Shown here: piece by piece, positions 36,428 to 45,600 of the stretch
Numbering within the stretch: position 1 is the first letter of the stretch
Layout of the letters: every line of letters begins with the position of its first letter
Assembly (NCBI GenBank): GCA_934757155.1
Contig: CAKVLI010000005.1
Coordinates: forward strand, 1-64,000
Reading direction: 5' to 3'
DNA length: 64,000 bases
Origin: an uncultured Candidatus Melainabacteria bacterium
GTDB lineage: Bacteria; Cyanobacteriota; Vampirovibrionia; Gastranaerophilales; Gastranaerophilaceae
The notes under the pieces: generated by a model
Databases searched by the model: none
What the model was told of the DNA's origin: nothing
Seen by the model: the letters and a program-made list of their open reading frames with translations, nothing else
Position numbers and translations under genes: made by a program

Positions 36428-36983
36428 TGTCCTTAATGTAATCCTCCACTTTTTCATCCAGCATGCTCTCGTTCAATGACTCTCGAATTTCGGTTGATGA
36501 AATATCTACATAATCCATTTTTGCCATTTCAAAATCCCAATTTTTTTCTTTGAGTTCTGAGAAAATTTCTTTATTCTCATCTCCGTGTCTCGGGAAAACA
36601 ATGAAATGAACCAAATTTTTTAGCTCTTCTGCATTAAACCAGCTCTCGATTTTGGCGAAAGCATCCGTTCCTATTATAAAGTTTAAACGGTTAGTGTTTT
36701 TATATTGTTCAATAAATTTTTTGACGGTTAATATAGAATATGATTTACCCTCGTTTTTATATTCAAAGTCGGAAACCTCAAACCTCGGGTTTGTGGCAGT
36801 TGCAAGTTTAACCATATTAAATCTGTGTTTTGCCAGATTGGAATTTATTTCTTTGTGCGGCGGAATATATGCCGGTACAAAGATAACTTTGTCAAATTTG
36901 TATTTTTCCAATGCAAAATTTGCCATCTTCAAATGGGCTTTGTGGATAGGATTAAATGTTCCGGGAAAAATACAGATTGACAT
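36408..36983 (-). CDS. nadD: Nicotinate-nucleotide adenylyltransferase
   Basis: Makes deamido-NAD from nicotinate mononucleotide and ATP. The nucleotidyltransferase motifs GTFNPIHKAHL (near the N-terminus), FVPAYIPPHK and ISSTEIRESL are clear in 191 residues. Its start has a -10 box 6 bases upstream. Confidence 0.95.
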   Translation of the reverse strand: MSICIFPGTFNPIHKAHLKMANFALEKYKFDKVIFVPAYIPPHKEINSNLAKHRFNMVKLATATNPRFEVSDFEYKNEGKSYSILTVKKFIEQYKNTNRLNFIIGTDAFAKIESWFNAEELKNLVHFIVFPRHGDENKEIFSELKEKNWDFEMAKMDYVDISSTEIRESLNESMLDEKVEDYIKDNGLYKY

Positions 36984-36995
36984 AGCTGTATTTTA
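36984..36995 (-). promoter_or_regulatory. Leaderless -10 element of nadD
   Basis: Minus strand TAAAAT (36995-36990) ends 6 bases before the ATG at 36983. Confidence 0.45.
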
Positions 36996-37031
36996 TTATG
37001 AAAAAGGGTTAATTTCTACCCCTAATTACAC

Positions 37032-37061
37032 AAAAAAAAGCCTAATTCTTTTGAATCAGGC
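37032..37061 (-). terminator. Terminator of the 57-aa gene
   Basis: GCCTaATTC-tttt-GAATcAGGC hairpin (37040-37061) with eight T on the minus strand (37039-37032). Confidence 0.8.
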
Positions 37062-37117
37062 GCTAAGATAGTAAGTTGGGGAATATTTAAGTAAGATAGA
37101 TAGAACTTGTTATAACT

Positions 37118-37291
37118 CTATTGCTTTGTTCGGGATATAAATGTTACTCTGGATTTCATATCCATAGCAAAGAGTCTCATTTCGTCGATAAGCACATACG
37201 ATTTGTCTTCTGTATGGTCATCATTGATATAAAAATCTCGTGAAATTTGTGTTGCCATTGCGTTAATATTGTAACTTTCTAATAGTGCCAT
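37118..37291 (-). CDS. Small unknown protein, 57 aa
   Basis: A short reading frame, MALLESYNINAMATQISR followed by DFYINDD and ending ISRTKQ, 57 residues. GGAGAG lies 6 bases before the ATG and a strong terminator lies 57 bases after the stop, so it is a complete transcription unit. No signal or membrane segment; mixed acidic and hydrophobic, possibly a small regulator. Not recognised. Its leader is long (about 150 bases) and contains a 15-codon upstream frame (ATGGTAAGAAGC...) and several small hairpins. Confidence 0.6.
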   Translation of the reverse strand: MALLESYNINAMATQISRDFYINDDHTEDKSYVLIDEMRLFAMDMKSRVTFISRTKQ

Positions 37292-37450
37292 ATTTAGCTC
37301 TCCGTTTTTTGACAGCCCGACTAAGCGATTGTTCGCTATAATCTGACCATCTTGTTTAATTTTTTAAGACAAACTAAGCTTACCTGTCGTATCAGGTTTG
37401 CTTCTTACCATTGTTTTGTTCTGCTCTCTTATATTCGTCTTACATATATA

Positions 37451-37476
37451 TAAAGTTTATATCCGGCTGCCGATTT
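37451..37476 (+). promoter_or_regulatory. Sigma-28-like site with short spacer
   Basis: TAAAGTTT (37451-37458), 10 bases, GCCGATTT (37469-37476). One base shorter than the consensus spacing. Downstream there is only a 7-codon frame and the hairpin at 37534-37559, so it might drive a small RNA. Confidence 0.35.
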
Positions 37477-37533
37477 CAAAAAAAGGATTTCTTTGTTACA
37501 AAACTTAACAATGCATAATGGCTATGTTGTGTA

Positions 37534-37559
37534 AAAACCCCCAGAAAACAGAGGGTTTT
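37534..37559 (+). terminator. Terminator-like hairpin
   Basis: AAAACCC (37534-37540) and GGGTTTT (37553-37559) around an A-rich loop. Confidence 0.4.
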
Positions 37560-37601
37560 GAACTGAAATGTAACGATTTGTAAATGTTTTTCGAAAAACC
37601 C

Positions 37602-37628
37602 TAAAGTTTTTAGAAAAAATGCCGATAT
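37602..37628 (+). promoter_or_regulatory. Sigma-28-type promoter
   Basis: TAAAGTTT (37602-37609), 11 bases, GCCGATAT (37621-37628): 15 of 16 consensus positions. Transcription would start near 37635. Confidence 0.85.
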
Positions 37629-37657
37629 ACATTATATATCATACTAGAGGTGTGTCT

Positions 37658-38128
37658 ATGTCGAATTTCACAGTCAATGGAGTTTATTCTTATTCAAGTG
37701 CGAATATCTATTCCTACTTAGGGAGAGTTCCGACAAGCTCTCGTAAGTTGGAAGAAGCATTTGATGAGTTCAATATTACTCCAACAGGTAAAGTTGACGA
37801 TTTAAAAAAATTAGACAAAGCGATGTATGCTGAGTACTCTGAACAGGTTCAGAACCAGATAGAGAATCAAAAGGGCGAAAAAGTTGTTCCTTGGGCTTCT
37901 CTATGTGCGCAAATCGGAGTTCAGGCAACGGGTGATTATGAAAAGGACTATGCTGCTTTTAACAATGCAATTCAATTGCTAAGTCAAAGTGCAATTGATG
38001 GTCAGGCAATGACTTATTTTGCAGGGTTAAGAAGTGAAGCGTCCAGAGCTTTCGGATTATCCAACAAACCCGCTGAGGCTCAGACACCTATTTCTTTTGA
38101 GGTCTATCAGGCTCAGTTCTTGAGATAG
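37658..38128 (+). CDS. Unknown sigma-28-controlled protein, 156 aa
   Basis: A 156-residue soluble protein without signal peptide. The first 30 residues are Ser/Tyr/Asn-rich (MSNFTVNGVYSYSSANIYSY), the rest helical with Gln/Ala-rich stretches. GAGGTG lies 6 bases before the ATG at 37658; an in-frame upstream ATG at 37619 overlaps the promoter and is rejected. Function unknown. Being driven by a near-perfect sigma-28 promoter, it belongs with 16694-17506, 28333-28617 and 60746-63301. Confidence 0.72.
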   Translation: MSNFTVNGVYSYSSANIYSYLGRVPTSSRKLEEAFDEFNITPTGKVDDLKKLDKAMYAEYSEQVQNQIENQKGEKVVPWASLCAQIGVQATGDYEKDYAAFNNAIQLLSQSAIDGQAMTYFAGLRSEASRAFGLSNKPAEAQTPISFEVYQAQFLR

Positions 38129-38169
38129 ACTGACGTCAGGTTTACCGCAAACATTAAATTTCTCCATGG

Positions 38170-38196
38170 TATAATTGCCATAGGAGAAGTTTTTTT
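38170..38196 (+). promoter_or_regulatory. Promoter and ribosome binding site of SDR-bioB
   Basis: GGTATAAT (TATAAT near 38169-38174) followed by AGGAGAAG 8 bases before the ATG at 38197. Confidence 0.55.
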
Positions 38197-38901
38197 ATGA
38201 ACGTACTGGTAACGGGAGCCTCTCGAGGTATAGGAAAAGCAATAGCCGAATATTTAACTGAATTGGGATATGCTGTATATGCAACATCACGTAACGCAGC
38301 GGATTTAGCGCAGTACAAACATTTTTGTGCGGCTGACCTTTCTACAAAAGACGGTATTGAAAAACTCGGGAAATATATTTCTGACAGCAAGATTGATGTT
38401 CTGGTTAATAATGCCGGAGCATATATAAATTCCGAGATAGAGGATTGCGGATTTGAAGAGATTGAAGGATTAATTAATTTGAATTTGGTCGTTCCGATGT
38501 GTTTGATATCAAAGGCTGTTCCATATATGAAGGAAAAACGTTTCGGAAGGATTATAAATATCGGTTCAATCAGCGGTATTATGGGGGAAGCGAATGCGAG
38601 TTTGTATTCTGCTTCTAAATCAGGTTTGGTAGGCGGGACAAAGGCTTTGGCTCTTGAGCTTGCCGAATTTGGAATTACTGTGAATACAATTAATCCGGGC
38701 TGGGTAGATACCGATATGGGAAATTCTTCAGCTGAAGAGGGTGATTTTACAAAAGATGAGATTGTTGAGTGTATTCCGCAAAGACGTTTTGTCGAACCTA
38801 AAGAGATTGCCGGCATGGTGAAATACCTTATTTCTGATGAGGCAAAAGGGGTTACGGGACAATCAATTAATATTTGCGCAGGGTTGACTTGCGGTTGTTA
38901 G
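38197..38901 (+). CDS. Short-chain dehydrogenase/reductase (FabG-like)
   Basis: A 234-residue classical SDR: cofactor motif GASRGIGKA, NNAGAY, catalytic Ser in IGSISG, YSASK, and NPGWVDTDM. It resembles 3-oxoacyl-ACP reductases. It directly precedes bioB with 13 bases between, so a role in making the pimeloyl moiety of biotin is possible but unproven. The last residues, GLTCGC, are unusually Cys-rich. Confidence 0.87.
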   Translation: MNVLVTGASRGIGKAIAEYLTELGYAVYATSRNAADLAQYKHFCAADLSTKDGIEKLGKYISDSKIDVLVNNAGAYINSEIEDCGFEEIEGLINLNLVVPMCLISKAVPYMKEKRFGRIINIGSISGIMGEANASLYSASKSGLVGGTKALALELAEFGITVNTINPGWVDTDMGNSSAEEGDFTKDEIVECIPQRRFVEPKEIAGMVKYLISDEAKGVTGQSINICAGLTCGC

Positions 38902-38914
38902 ATGGAGGAAGAAA

Positions 38915-39829
38915 ATGTTAAGTAAAGCCGAATTATTAGATTTATATAATATGGATATGGATAAATTGTTGAACGAATCAAAGAAGTATCTCAAAGATGA
39001 GGTTGAATTTTGCTCAATAATCAGCGCAAGAACAGGCAAATGTTCTCAGAATTGTAAATACTGCGCTCAGAGTTCTCATTACAATACAAATATTGAGACA
39101 AATCCGTTGATGAAGGTGGATGAAGTTGTGCATGTTGCTTTAGACAGTGTAAAAAACGGTGCCGACAGAGTTGCGATTGTGACTTCCGGCAAAACTCCTG
39201 ATGAGAGTGATTTTGACACTATGCTCGAAATGATTAAAGCTATGAATGCTCAAGGAATAAAAACTTGTGCAAGCATCGGGATTTTGAATGATGAACAGGC
39301 AAAAAGGCTGTCAGAAGCGGGATTGGTAAGATTTCACCACAATATTAACACTTGCAAATCTTATCATCCGGAAATTTGTACAACTCATACATATGAGGAC
39401 AGAATTAATACGGTTAATCTTGTTAAAAAATACGGCATGGAGCTTTGCTGCGGTGTGATTATCGGAATGGGTGAAACTGTAGAACAGCGTATAGAAATGG
39501 CGATGGAACTTCGAGAAATTAATCCTGACAGTATTCCTGTAAATATTTTGACTCCAATACCGAATACTCCTTTTGAAGGTTATATTGATAAAATTGATGA
39601 AGAAAATGTTTTAAGAACCCTTGCCATATTCAAGATTGCTTGCCCGAACGCTTCAATAAGAATTGCGGGCGGAAAGAAGGCAAGACTTTCTAATGAAACG
39701 ATAGAAAAAGCATTTGAATATTGCGCGGATTCAACAATTGTCGGAAACTATCTTACGACAACCGGTTTTTCTCCGGAAGAAGATGCAAAATTGATTGAAA
39801 AGATTGGAAGAAAACTCGTTAAGGCGTAG
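38915..39829 (+). CDS. bioB: Biotin synthase, missing one classical [2Fe-2S] ligand
   Basis: Radical-SAM enzyme inserting sulfur into dethiobiotin. The SAM-cluster triad is C43, C47, C50 (CSQNCKYC). At the position of E. coli Cys97 (FCMGA) this protein has Ala87 (RVAIVTSG), while C118 and C178 match Cys128 and Cys188 and the Arg of the Cys188-side motif (SIRIAGG) is kept. Extra cysteines occur at 147, 155 and 179. This may be the oxygen-sensitive alternative-cluster type reported from gut anaerobes. GGAGG precedes the ATG by 7 bases. Full length at 304 residues. Confidence 0.9.
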   Translation: MLSKAELLDLYNMDMDKLLNESKKYLKDEVEFCSIISARTGKCSQNCKYCAQSSHYNTNIETNPLMKVDEVVHVALDSVKNGADRVAIVTSGKTPDESDFDTMLEMIKAMNAQGIKTCASIGILNDEQAKRLSEAGLVRFHHNINTCKSYHPEICTTHTYEDRINTVNLVKKYGMELCCGVIIGMGETVEQRIEMAMELREINPDSIPVNILTPIPNTPFEGYIDKIDEENVLRTLAIFKIACPNASIRIAGGKKARLSNETIEKAFEYCADSTIVGNYLTTTGFSPEEDAKLIEKIGRKLVKA

Positions 39830-39831
39830 TT

Positions 39832-40437
39832 ATGACAAAAAAGATTTCTTTATTTAATCTGTATTTGATATTTGTTAAAATCGGTGCAATCTTGCTTGGC
39901 GGCGGGTATGTAATTCTGCCGATTGTAACAAGTGAGTTTGTGGATAAAAGAAATCTTATTTCTCACGATGATTTAATAGACTATTTTGCACTTTCACAGT
40001 CTTTGCCGGGAATTATAGCTGCAAATATTTCAATGTTTGTCGGGTATAAACTCAGAGGAAAATTCGGCGCAATTGTTGCTATGTTCGGAGTTATAACGAT
40101 TCCGTTCGCGTGTATTGTGTTGTTGGCGTCCATTCTTGGTGCGTTGACTGAAAATCCGATTGTAAACGGTGCGCTTTGGGGTGTCGGAATTTCTGTAATT
40201 GCCCTGATTATGCTAACTGTTCGCGAGATGTGGCAAAAATCTGTTCGTGATAAATTTTTCTACACGATTTTTATTTTGTCATTACTAACTCTTTTGATAT
40301 TCAAACTTTCTCCGATTAAGACTATTTTATTGTTTACAGCTCTTGGAGTCCTATATAAAGTGGGGGTAAACAAGGGGGTAAATGTAAGAAATAAGGAGAT
40401 AAACTCGTCAGAAAACAATGAGGAGGAAGCAAAATGA
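39832..40437 (+). CDS. ChrA-family transporter, first half-size subunit
   Basis: A 201-residue membrane protein with one CHR domain: GAILLGGGYVILPIV and SQSLPGIIAANISMFVGYKL. In full-size ChrA two such domains are fused; here two separate genes overlap by 4 bases, the short-chain CHR arrangement. ChrA proteins export chromate, but many homologues have unknown substrates. The C-terminal 25 residues are charged and encoded by a GGGGGTAAA-rich stretch resembling the family A repeat ends. Confidence 0.87.
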   Translation: MTKKISLFNLYLIFVKIGAILLGGGYVILPIVTSEFVDKRNLISHDDLIDYFALSQSLPGIIAANISMFVGYKLRGKFGAIVAMFGVITIPFACIVLLASILGALTENPIVNGALWGVGISVIALIMLTVREMWQKSVRDKFFYTIFILSLLTLLIFKLSPIKTILLFTALGVLYKVGVNKGVNVRNKEINSSENNEEEAK

Positions 40438-40961
40438 TATTCCTTCTGCTTGGTATAGAATTCTTTAAAATCGGATTGTTCTCTTTTGGGGGCGGATATG
40501 CAACTATTCCTTTTTTGTACCATATTGCTCAAGAATACGGTTGGTACACAGTGGATGAGTTGACCCAAATGGTTGCTGTTGCTTCAATTACTCCCGGACC
40601 CGTAGGAATAAATGTCGCGACGTATGCGGGATTAAAAACGGCGGGTGTTTTGGGGTCACTGTTTGCGACGGTTACAGAAATGATTCCTTCTTTGATTTTG
40701 GTTCTTATTGTTTCTAAGTTGTTGAAAAAATTCAGTGATAATTTTTATGTCAAAGCTATTATTTCGACCTTAAAGCCTATAAGCTGCGCTCTTTTAACCT
40801 CTGTTGCAATAGGACTTTTAAAACCTTCTATCGGGGATTTAAAAGGAATGATTCTGCTTGCAGTGTTATTGTTGATGAGTTGGAAATCAAAAAAAGATCC
40901 GCTGTTTTATATCACAATAGCGGCTGTTGTTGGTGCAATATTAGCTATTATTAGATTTTAG
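40434..40961 (+). CDS. ChrA-family transporter, second half-size subunit
   Basis: A 175-residue membrane protein with the second CHR domain: IGLFSFGGGYATIPFL and ASITPGPVGINVATYAG. It probably forms a heterodimer with the preceding gene's product. It starts by ATGA overlap and ends 21 bases inside the convergent MotB-like gene. Confidence 0.88.
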   Translation: MIFLLLGIEFFKIGLFSFGGGYATIPFLYHIAQEYGWYTVDELTQMVAVASITPGPVGINVATYAGLKTAGVLGSLFATVTEMIPSLILVLIVSKLLKKFSDNFYVKAIISTLKPISCALLTSVAIGLLKPSIGDLKGMILLAVLLLMSWKSKKDPLFYITIAAVVGAILAIIRF

Positions 40962-41600
40962 AGTAACTTTTAGTTCAACTCTTCTGCTCTTATCAAAATT
41001 TTCTTTTCCGTTTTCTATAATCGGTTCGGAGAAACTTGCACCCTCTACAATAATCATTTTTCTTAATCTGTCGCCGTTTTCTTTATTATAAGGTGTGTTG
41101 GTCATATAATTAGCGACTTCATAAGCTCTGTTTAGCGAAAGCTCCATATTCTTCATATATTGTTGGTCATCAGAATACTCTCCTTTAAAGGTTTGCGAGT
41201 CGGTATGCCCCTGAATAACTATTTTATCTACATTTTTGTTAAGGTAGCCATTTGTAAATATAGAATTAAAGTAAGCCGGTGCAAACTTGTCCAAATAAGC
41301 TTTCCCCTTTGGAGAAAGTTTGTAGCTGTTAATTTCAAATAACTCTAAATCTGAAATTTTTACAATACCTGAAACAGGATCTACAGTTGCTTCCAGAGAT
41401 TCGTTTTTAAGAGACTGTTGTAGAGTCTTGGATGCGTTTTCCCTCGCCATTTCTTGTTGAAATGCTTGAAAATGCCCGTTTATATACGTATAGAAAAACA
41501 GCACAATGAAGACCAAAACAAGCCCTGTCATAAGGTCTGTCATTGTCACCCAAAAGATATTTCCTTCGTCTGTATTCTCAATTTTTGGTCTAAGACGCAT
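40941..41600 (-). CDS. MotB/ZorB-like OmpA-domain protein
   Basis: A 219-residue protein with one N-terminal membrane helix carrying a conserved acid, Asp22 in WVTMTDLMTGLVLVFIVLFF, as in MotB/ZorB proton channels, and a C-terminal OmpA/Pal-type peptidoglycan-binding domain (IVIQGHTDS, LSLNRAYEVANYM, RRVELKV). With the MotA-like protein encoded upstream (11 bases apart) it should form an ion-driven, wall-anchored stator. There are no flagellar genes here, so a ZorAB-like or other non-flagellar motor role is more likely. The stop overlaps the convergent chrA gene by 21 bases. Confidence 0.82.
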   Translation of the reverse strand: MRLRPKIENTDEGNIFWVTMTDLMTGLVLVFIVLFFYTYINGHFQAFQQEMARENASKTLQQSLKNESLEATVDPVSGIVKISDLELFEINSYKLSPKGKAYLDKFAPAYFNSIFTNGYLNKNVDKIVIQGHTDSQTFKGEYSDDQQYMKNMELSLNRAYEVANYMTNTPYNKENGDRLRKMIIVEGASFSEPIIENGKENFDKSRRVELKVTLKSNNS

Positions 41601-41611
41601 AGTTGCTCCAT

Positions 41612-42496
41612 TTAAAATAATTTGTCTACAACATCTCCGCCACCGGAGCTTTTGCCAATAGTTTCATTAAGTTTATTCAAACTGTAGAGTATGTTCTCAA
41701 GATATGGTGTTGTAACTTCGCCTATAGACTTTGTGACAGCTTTTGCGAAATCTTCAGGCATAGCTTTCAATAACTTTTCGTTGTTTATGCTTTGCATTTT
41801 TGATTCTTTAACTAAATCAAGCAAGAATTGTTCACTTGTGCAAACATCAAAAAGTCTGATAAATTCCTTTTGAATAAGCAGGTAGTATTTTTTGCACTTT
41901 CTGTTATAAAGAATTTTTTCTACAAACATGAACAAAAGTGAGTAGCCGACAGCGAAAACTGAACAGAGCGCTGCGACCTGAATATTTGCAATAAGTCCGG
42001 TGATTGAACCTTCTGCTGCTTTGGCTGAAAAATCGATGTTAGTAAATGCTATAGCCATTTTCAAAAAGGTGAAAAATGGACCTAAGCCTGTTAATAAAGT
42101 CGGCATTGTCTGTATAAATTTGTGGTTAATCTTTGAGTAAATAAGTGAATCTTCATTGAAGAAATAAGACGCATCGATTGTTAAATATATTTCCGGTGCG
42201 GTATTCATTCCTGTTTTGACATTCTGAGATGCTGTGAACAACTTGTCAGGAAAAATAAGAGCCTTTTTAAAATCCTCCCAACTGGTATTTGTATATGGGT
42301 TTGATGACATAAATTCATCCAGCTCACGAAATCTGTACGAAATTTCTTTTTTATTTAGTGTTTTAAGAAATTCCCACACAGAATTAAGATTTTTTTCAAC
42401 TCGAGTATAATTTTTGAGAACCGTCATTGTAAAAAACAGAAAAAACACAGTGATAATAAGTATTGCCGGTTCCGTAATAATTCCTAATAAAGTCAT
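41612..42496 (-). CDS. MotA/TolQ/ZorA-like proton-channel protein
   Basis: A 294-residue membrane protein. Membrane segments are at about residues 5-28, 130-152 (TMPTLLTGLGPFFTFLKMA) and 172-196 (NIQVAALCSVFAVGYSLLF). The PTLLTGLG...TF motif and the following A-x-x-S segment are typical of MotA/TolQ/ExbB and especially ZorA proteins, although the usual LGTFIG is degraded to PFFTFL. The tail is helical and ends in a Gly-rich segment. AGGAGAG and TATAAT precede the ATG. Zorya effector genes (zorC, D, E) are absent next to it. Confidence 0.78.
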   Translation of the reverse strand: MTLLGIITEPAILIITVFFLFFTMTVLKNYTRVEKNLNSVWEFLKTLNKKEISYRFRELDEFMSSNPYTNTSWEDFKKALIFPDKLFTASQNVKTGMNTAPEIYLTIDASYFFNEDSLIYSKINHKFIQTMPTLLTGLGPFFTFLKMAIAFTNIDFSAKAAEGSITGLIANIQVAALCSVFAVGYSLLFMFVEKILYNRKCKKYYLLIQKEFIRLFDVCTSEQFLLDLVKESKMQSINNEKLLKAMPEDFAKAVTKSIGEVTTPYLENILYSLNKLNETIGKSSGGGDVVDKLF

Positions 42497-42603
42497 ATAG
42501 CTCTCCTATCAGAATAATTATAGCATAAACCGTTTAGATTATTTAATTATTAAGAATTTTGAATTATAATATACACATACGGTATTCTTGAGAGCAAGGA
42601 ATT
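42497..42603. promoter_or_regulatory. Divergent promoter region
   Basis: Minus strand TATAAT (near 42518-42523) with AGGAGAG serves the MotA-like gene; plus strand TATAAT (near 42564-42569) or TATTCT (near 42583) with AAGGA (42596-42600) serves the large gene. Shared control is possible. Confidence 0.45.
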
Positions 42604-45600
42604 TTGGTTAAGAATATGGAATGTCCTAAATGTCATAGTGTTATAGATGATAACCAAACAGTGTGTCCTGTTTGTCACAAGGTATTGCTGTTGGAATGTC
42701 CAAATTGCCATACGCTTGGCGAATCTTCCGTGTGCGCGAAATGTGGATATACAATTCTTGTCAAATGTGCTAAATGCTCAAAAATCAACTCTACAGAGAC
42801 AAGAGTCTGTCCAAAATGTAAGTTCCCGACGGCGACTTCTCTTGCTTATCAGGAATGTGAAACGGATGAGTTTGCTTCAATAGCGATAAAATTTAATGCG
42901 TTAAAAAATATTAGAAAACTTCTTAAATCTCAAGAGTTGTATTCGAAGTTTTATTTTAAACTGAAGAACTTGCTTTTGGCTCAGTTAAAAGGGGTTGAAG
43001 GGAAATTCATTATCTATGGTGATGTCTTTGTTGTAAATATGAACAAAGAGCTTTCCTTTGCGACATCTTCCGCTAAGGCTATGCGATTGGCACTGAAGAT
43101 ACTTAATGCCTTCGTAGATTTGAATACAAAAGTGTATGAAGAATTTGGTATTCCTTTGAATTTGTCATTGACGATAACAAGAAAATCTTCTGACAGATTG
43201 CAGCAATTAGAGCTGATTGAAAACAATGTAAAGCTCTTGACTGTCAAGAAAAATGCTAAAAAATTCCTGAAGGGAATGCAGATTGTCCTTGATCAGTACG
43301 TGTGTGATTCTGTCAATAAGGAATACAAAACCGATTCTCTCTATTCTTTAGAGGAAAACGGTATGGCAACTGTGTTTTATGAAGTAGTTCTCGATTCTTA
43401 TATTTTGCCTCCTTCCGATTCTTCTGATGAGGTTACGATTGATGCTGCACTCAAAAAAATTGCTCCAAAAGAGCAAGAGGAAGAAAAAGATTTATATTCG
43501 TTCAAAGTGTTTGATATTGATGCTAAATGCAAGTTTGTCCGAGTTAGCACATCTTCATTTATTGAACGCTTATTAACTCTTGATTTCAATGGCAAGGATA
43601 GAATTCTTGCAGTTCGGTCCGACGAAAAATTGAGTATTGATACTGCTGATTTGACAAAGTTTTTTGATAATCAGGGTTATAAAGTTTTGAATGTTTCTTG
43701 CTCAGAACAGATGAATTATCGTCCTTGGGGCTTTTTTGAAGCTATATTCAAAGAGTATTGGAAACTTTCTTTCCATTGTGGCTTGAATGATTTATCAAAA
43801 ATTCCGGTGGAGGTTATTCAAAGATTTCAACCATTGTTTGACTTAGTTTATGCGCGACCTGCAAAATCAATGACTCCGGAAGACGGAAGGTATGCTTATA
43901 TGGAGCAATGGGGGAATTTTCTCCGATTGTTGGACAAGGTGGTTATAATAGCTGATGGGTTTGAAAATATTGACGATACGACTCTTCAGACGCTGGAATT
44001 ATATTTTGATAAATTTGAAAATGTTAAACCTATTTTTGTTTTTAAAACGTTAAAGGATATCTCGGTTCATTCTAAATTGAAAGGACTTTTGAGAACTTCT
44101 TGTTATACGGAATTTACTTTAACAAGAACGGCAATTGACGCTTGTTTGGCATCTTTAAAATCAGATGCGGCTGATTTTATTCAGTCATTTTATTATGAAA
44201 AGATAAAAGAAAATTATGCCGGTTCATTTTTGTATTTTGAAAATGCGGTAAAATTCTTGGAAGAATCAGGTGTATTGCTGGATTTTGAGAACAAGCTCAT
44301 AATTAAAAACAACAAATCTGTTATAATTCCAAAGGATATAAAAGCTTTGTTTAAGGCAAGGATAAAGACTTTTAATAAAAATACGGATTGCTCATTAATG
44401 CTTGCATATCTTTCCTTGTTGGGGGGAAGATTGGATTTCAAAACATTGGAAATTTTGGACATAAAAGAGGTTAATAAAAACGCTAAAATTCTTGCTGATT
44501 CCGGTTTATGCTTTTTGAAAGAAGATGTTGTTTACTTAAACAATGCAGGCATTTTGTCACCTGTCATAGATGCAGGATTGAAAAAAGAAGCAGCAGGATT
44601 TTTGTGCAAAACAATTTTGTCAAAACTCGGTAAAGGTCTGGATGATACGGTTGCGTTCAATGTTATGGGCAGGCTGGAGTTCTACAAGGAAGAATATTTA
44701 ACCTTGTGGAAAAATTCTGTATTTGCCCTGAAAGCTGGCGATTATGACGCCTATTTAAAGAACTGTTTGGGCTTTTTAGCGCTTGTGGAACATATTTCTG
44801 CCGATATTTCACCTGAGGTTATAGAAGAGAATAAAAAAGAAGTCTATAACAACATTCTGATGTGTCTTTACAGCTATTCACCGGCAAAAATTTACTTTAT
44901 TGAAAATGTTTTATTGATGGATGCGATAAATCAAGGTGACGATGAGAAGATTGTAAAACTTTCTAATTTGATGCTTCAAGGTGCGTTAATATCTTCAAAT
45001 TATACGGATGCATTGGGGTTGTTGCATAACATTTTGTCAAGAATGCAAAATCCGACATTGATGGTTGACGGCGCTGTCAACACTAAGTTCTTACTACTTT
45101 CGCTCGTTAATATTGAAATTCTCTACAATATAGGTGATTTTAGAGCGTGTGCGGATTTATCGGAGGAAATATTGTCAGTGCTTTCTCCGGAGGTGCTGGC
45201 AAAGGTTAAACCTGAAAATTTCTCTGTAAATCTTTTTATTTCGCATCTTTTAGAAACTTGCAGACTGGGTGCTTTTGCCAAATTGTTGCTGCAGGATGAT
45301 GATTTAAATGAATTCTTTGATAAAGTTTCAAACTCTCTGGCTACAGATTTGCCGGAAAGAGAATGTATTGTTGCTATTAGGGATTATTTGGCGGGGAAAG
45401 TGTACTCAACCGGAAATATAGAGGCTTACACTCCGTTTTCAAAAGTGATATTTCTTATATTACAGGAGTTTTCAGCCTTAAATGACGATTATAAGAGATT
45501 TGCGCAAAATATTTATCAAGCAAAATTGTTGTCGTCAGATATTCATGTAAGAGAGCTTGAGCTGTTTTGTGATTTGTTGATTGCTTATGCGTATTCAAAA

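Larger units (their letters stand above)
37292..37657. other. Regulatory intergenic region
   Basis: 366 bases between divergent genes. From left: the leader and AT-rich promoter of the 57-aa gene (minus), a second sigma-28-like site with a 10-base spacer (37451-37476, plus), a weak terminator-like hairpin (37534-37559), and the sigma-28 promoter of 37658-38128. Confidence 0.6.

Noticed and set aside
38197..39829. A full biotin operon
   Set aside because: Only an SDR and bioB are present; bioA, bioD and bioF are not adjacent, so the SDR cannot be assigned to biotin synthesis with confidence.
40941..42496. A complete Zorya anti-phage system
   Set aside because: Only ZorA/ZorB-like genes are present; no ZorC, ZorD or ZorE-like gene lies on either side.
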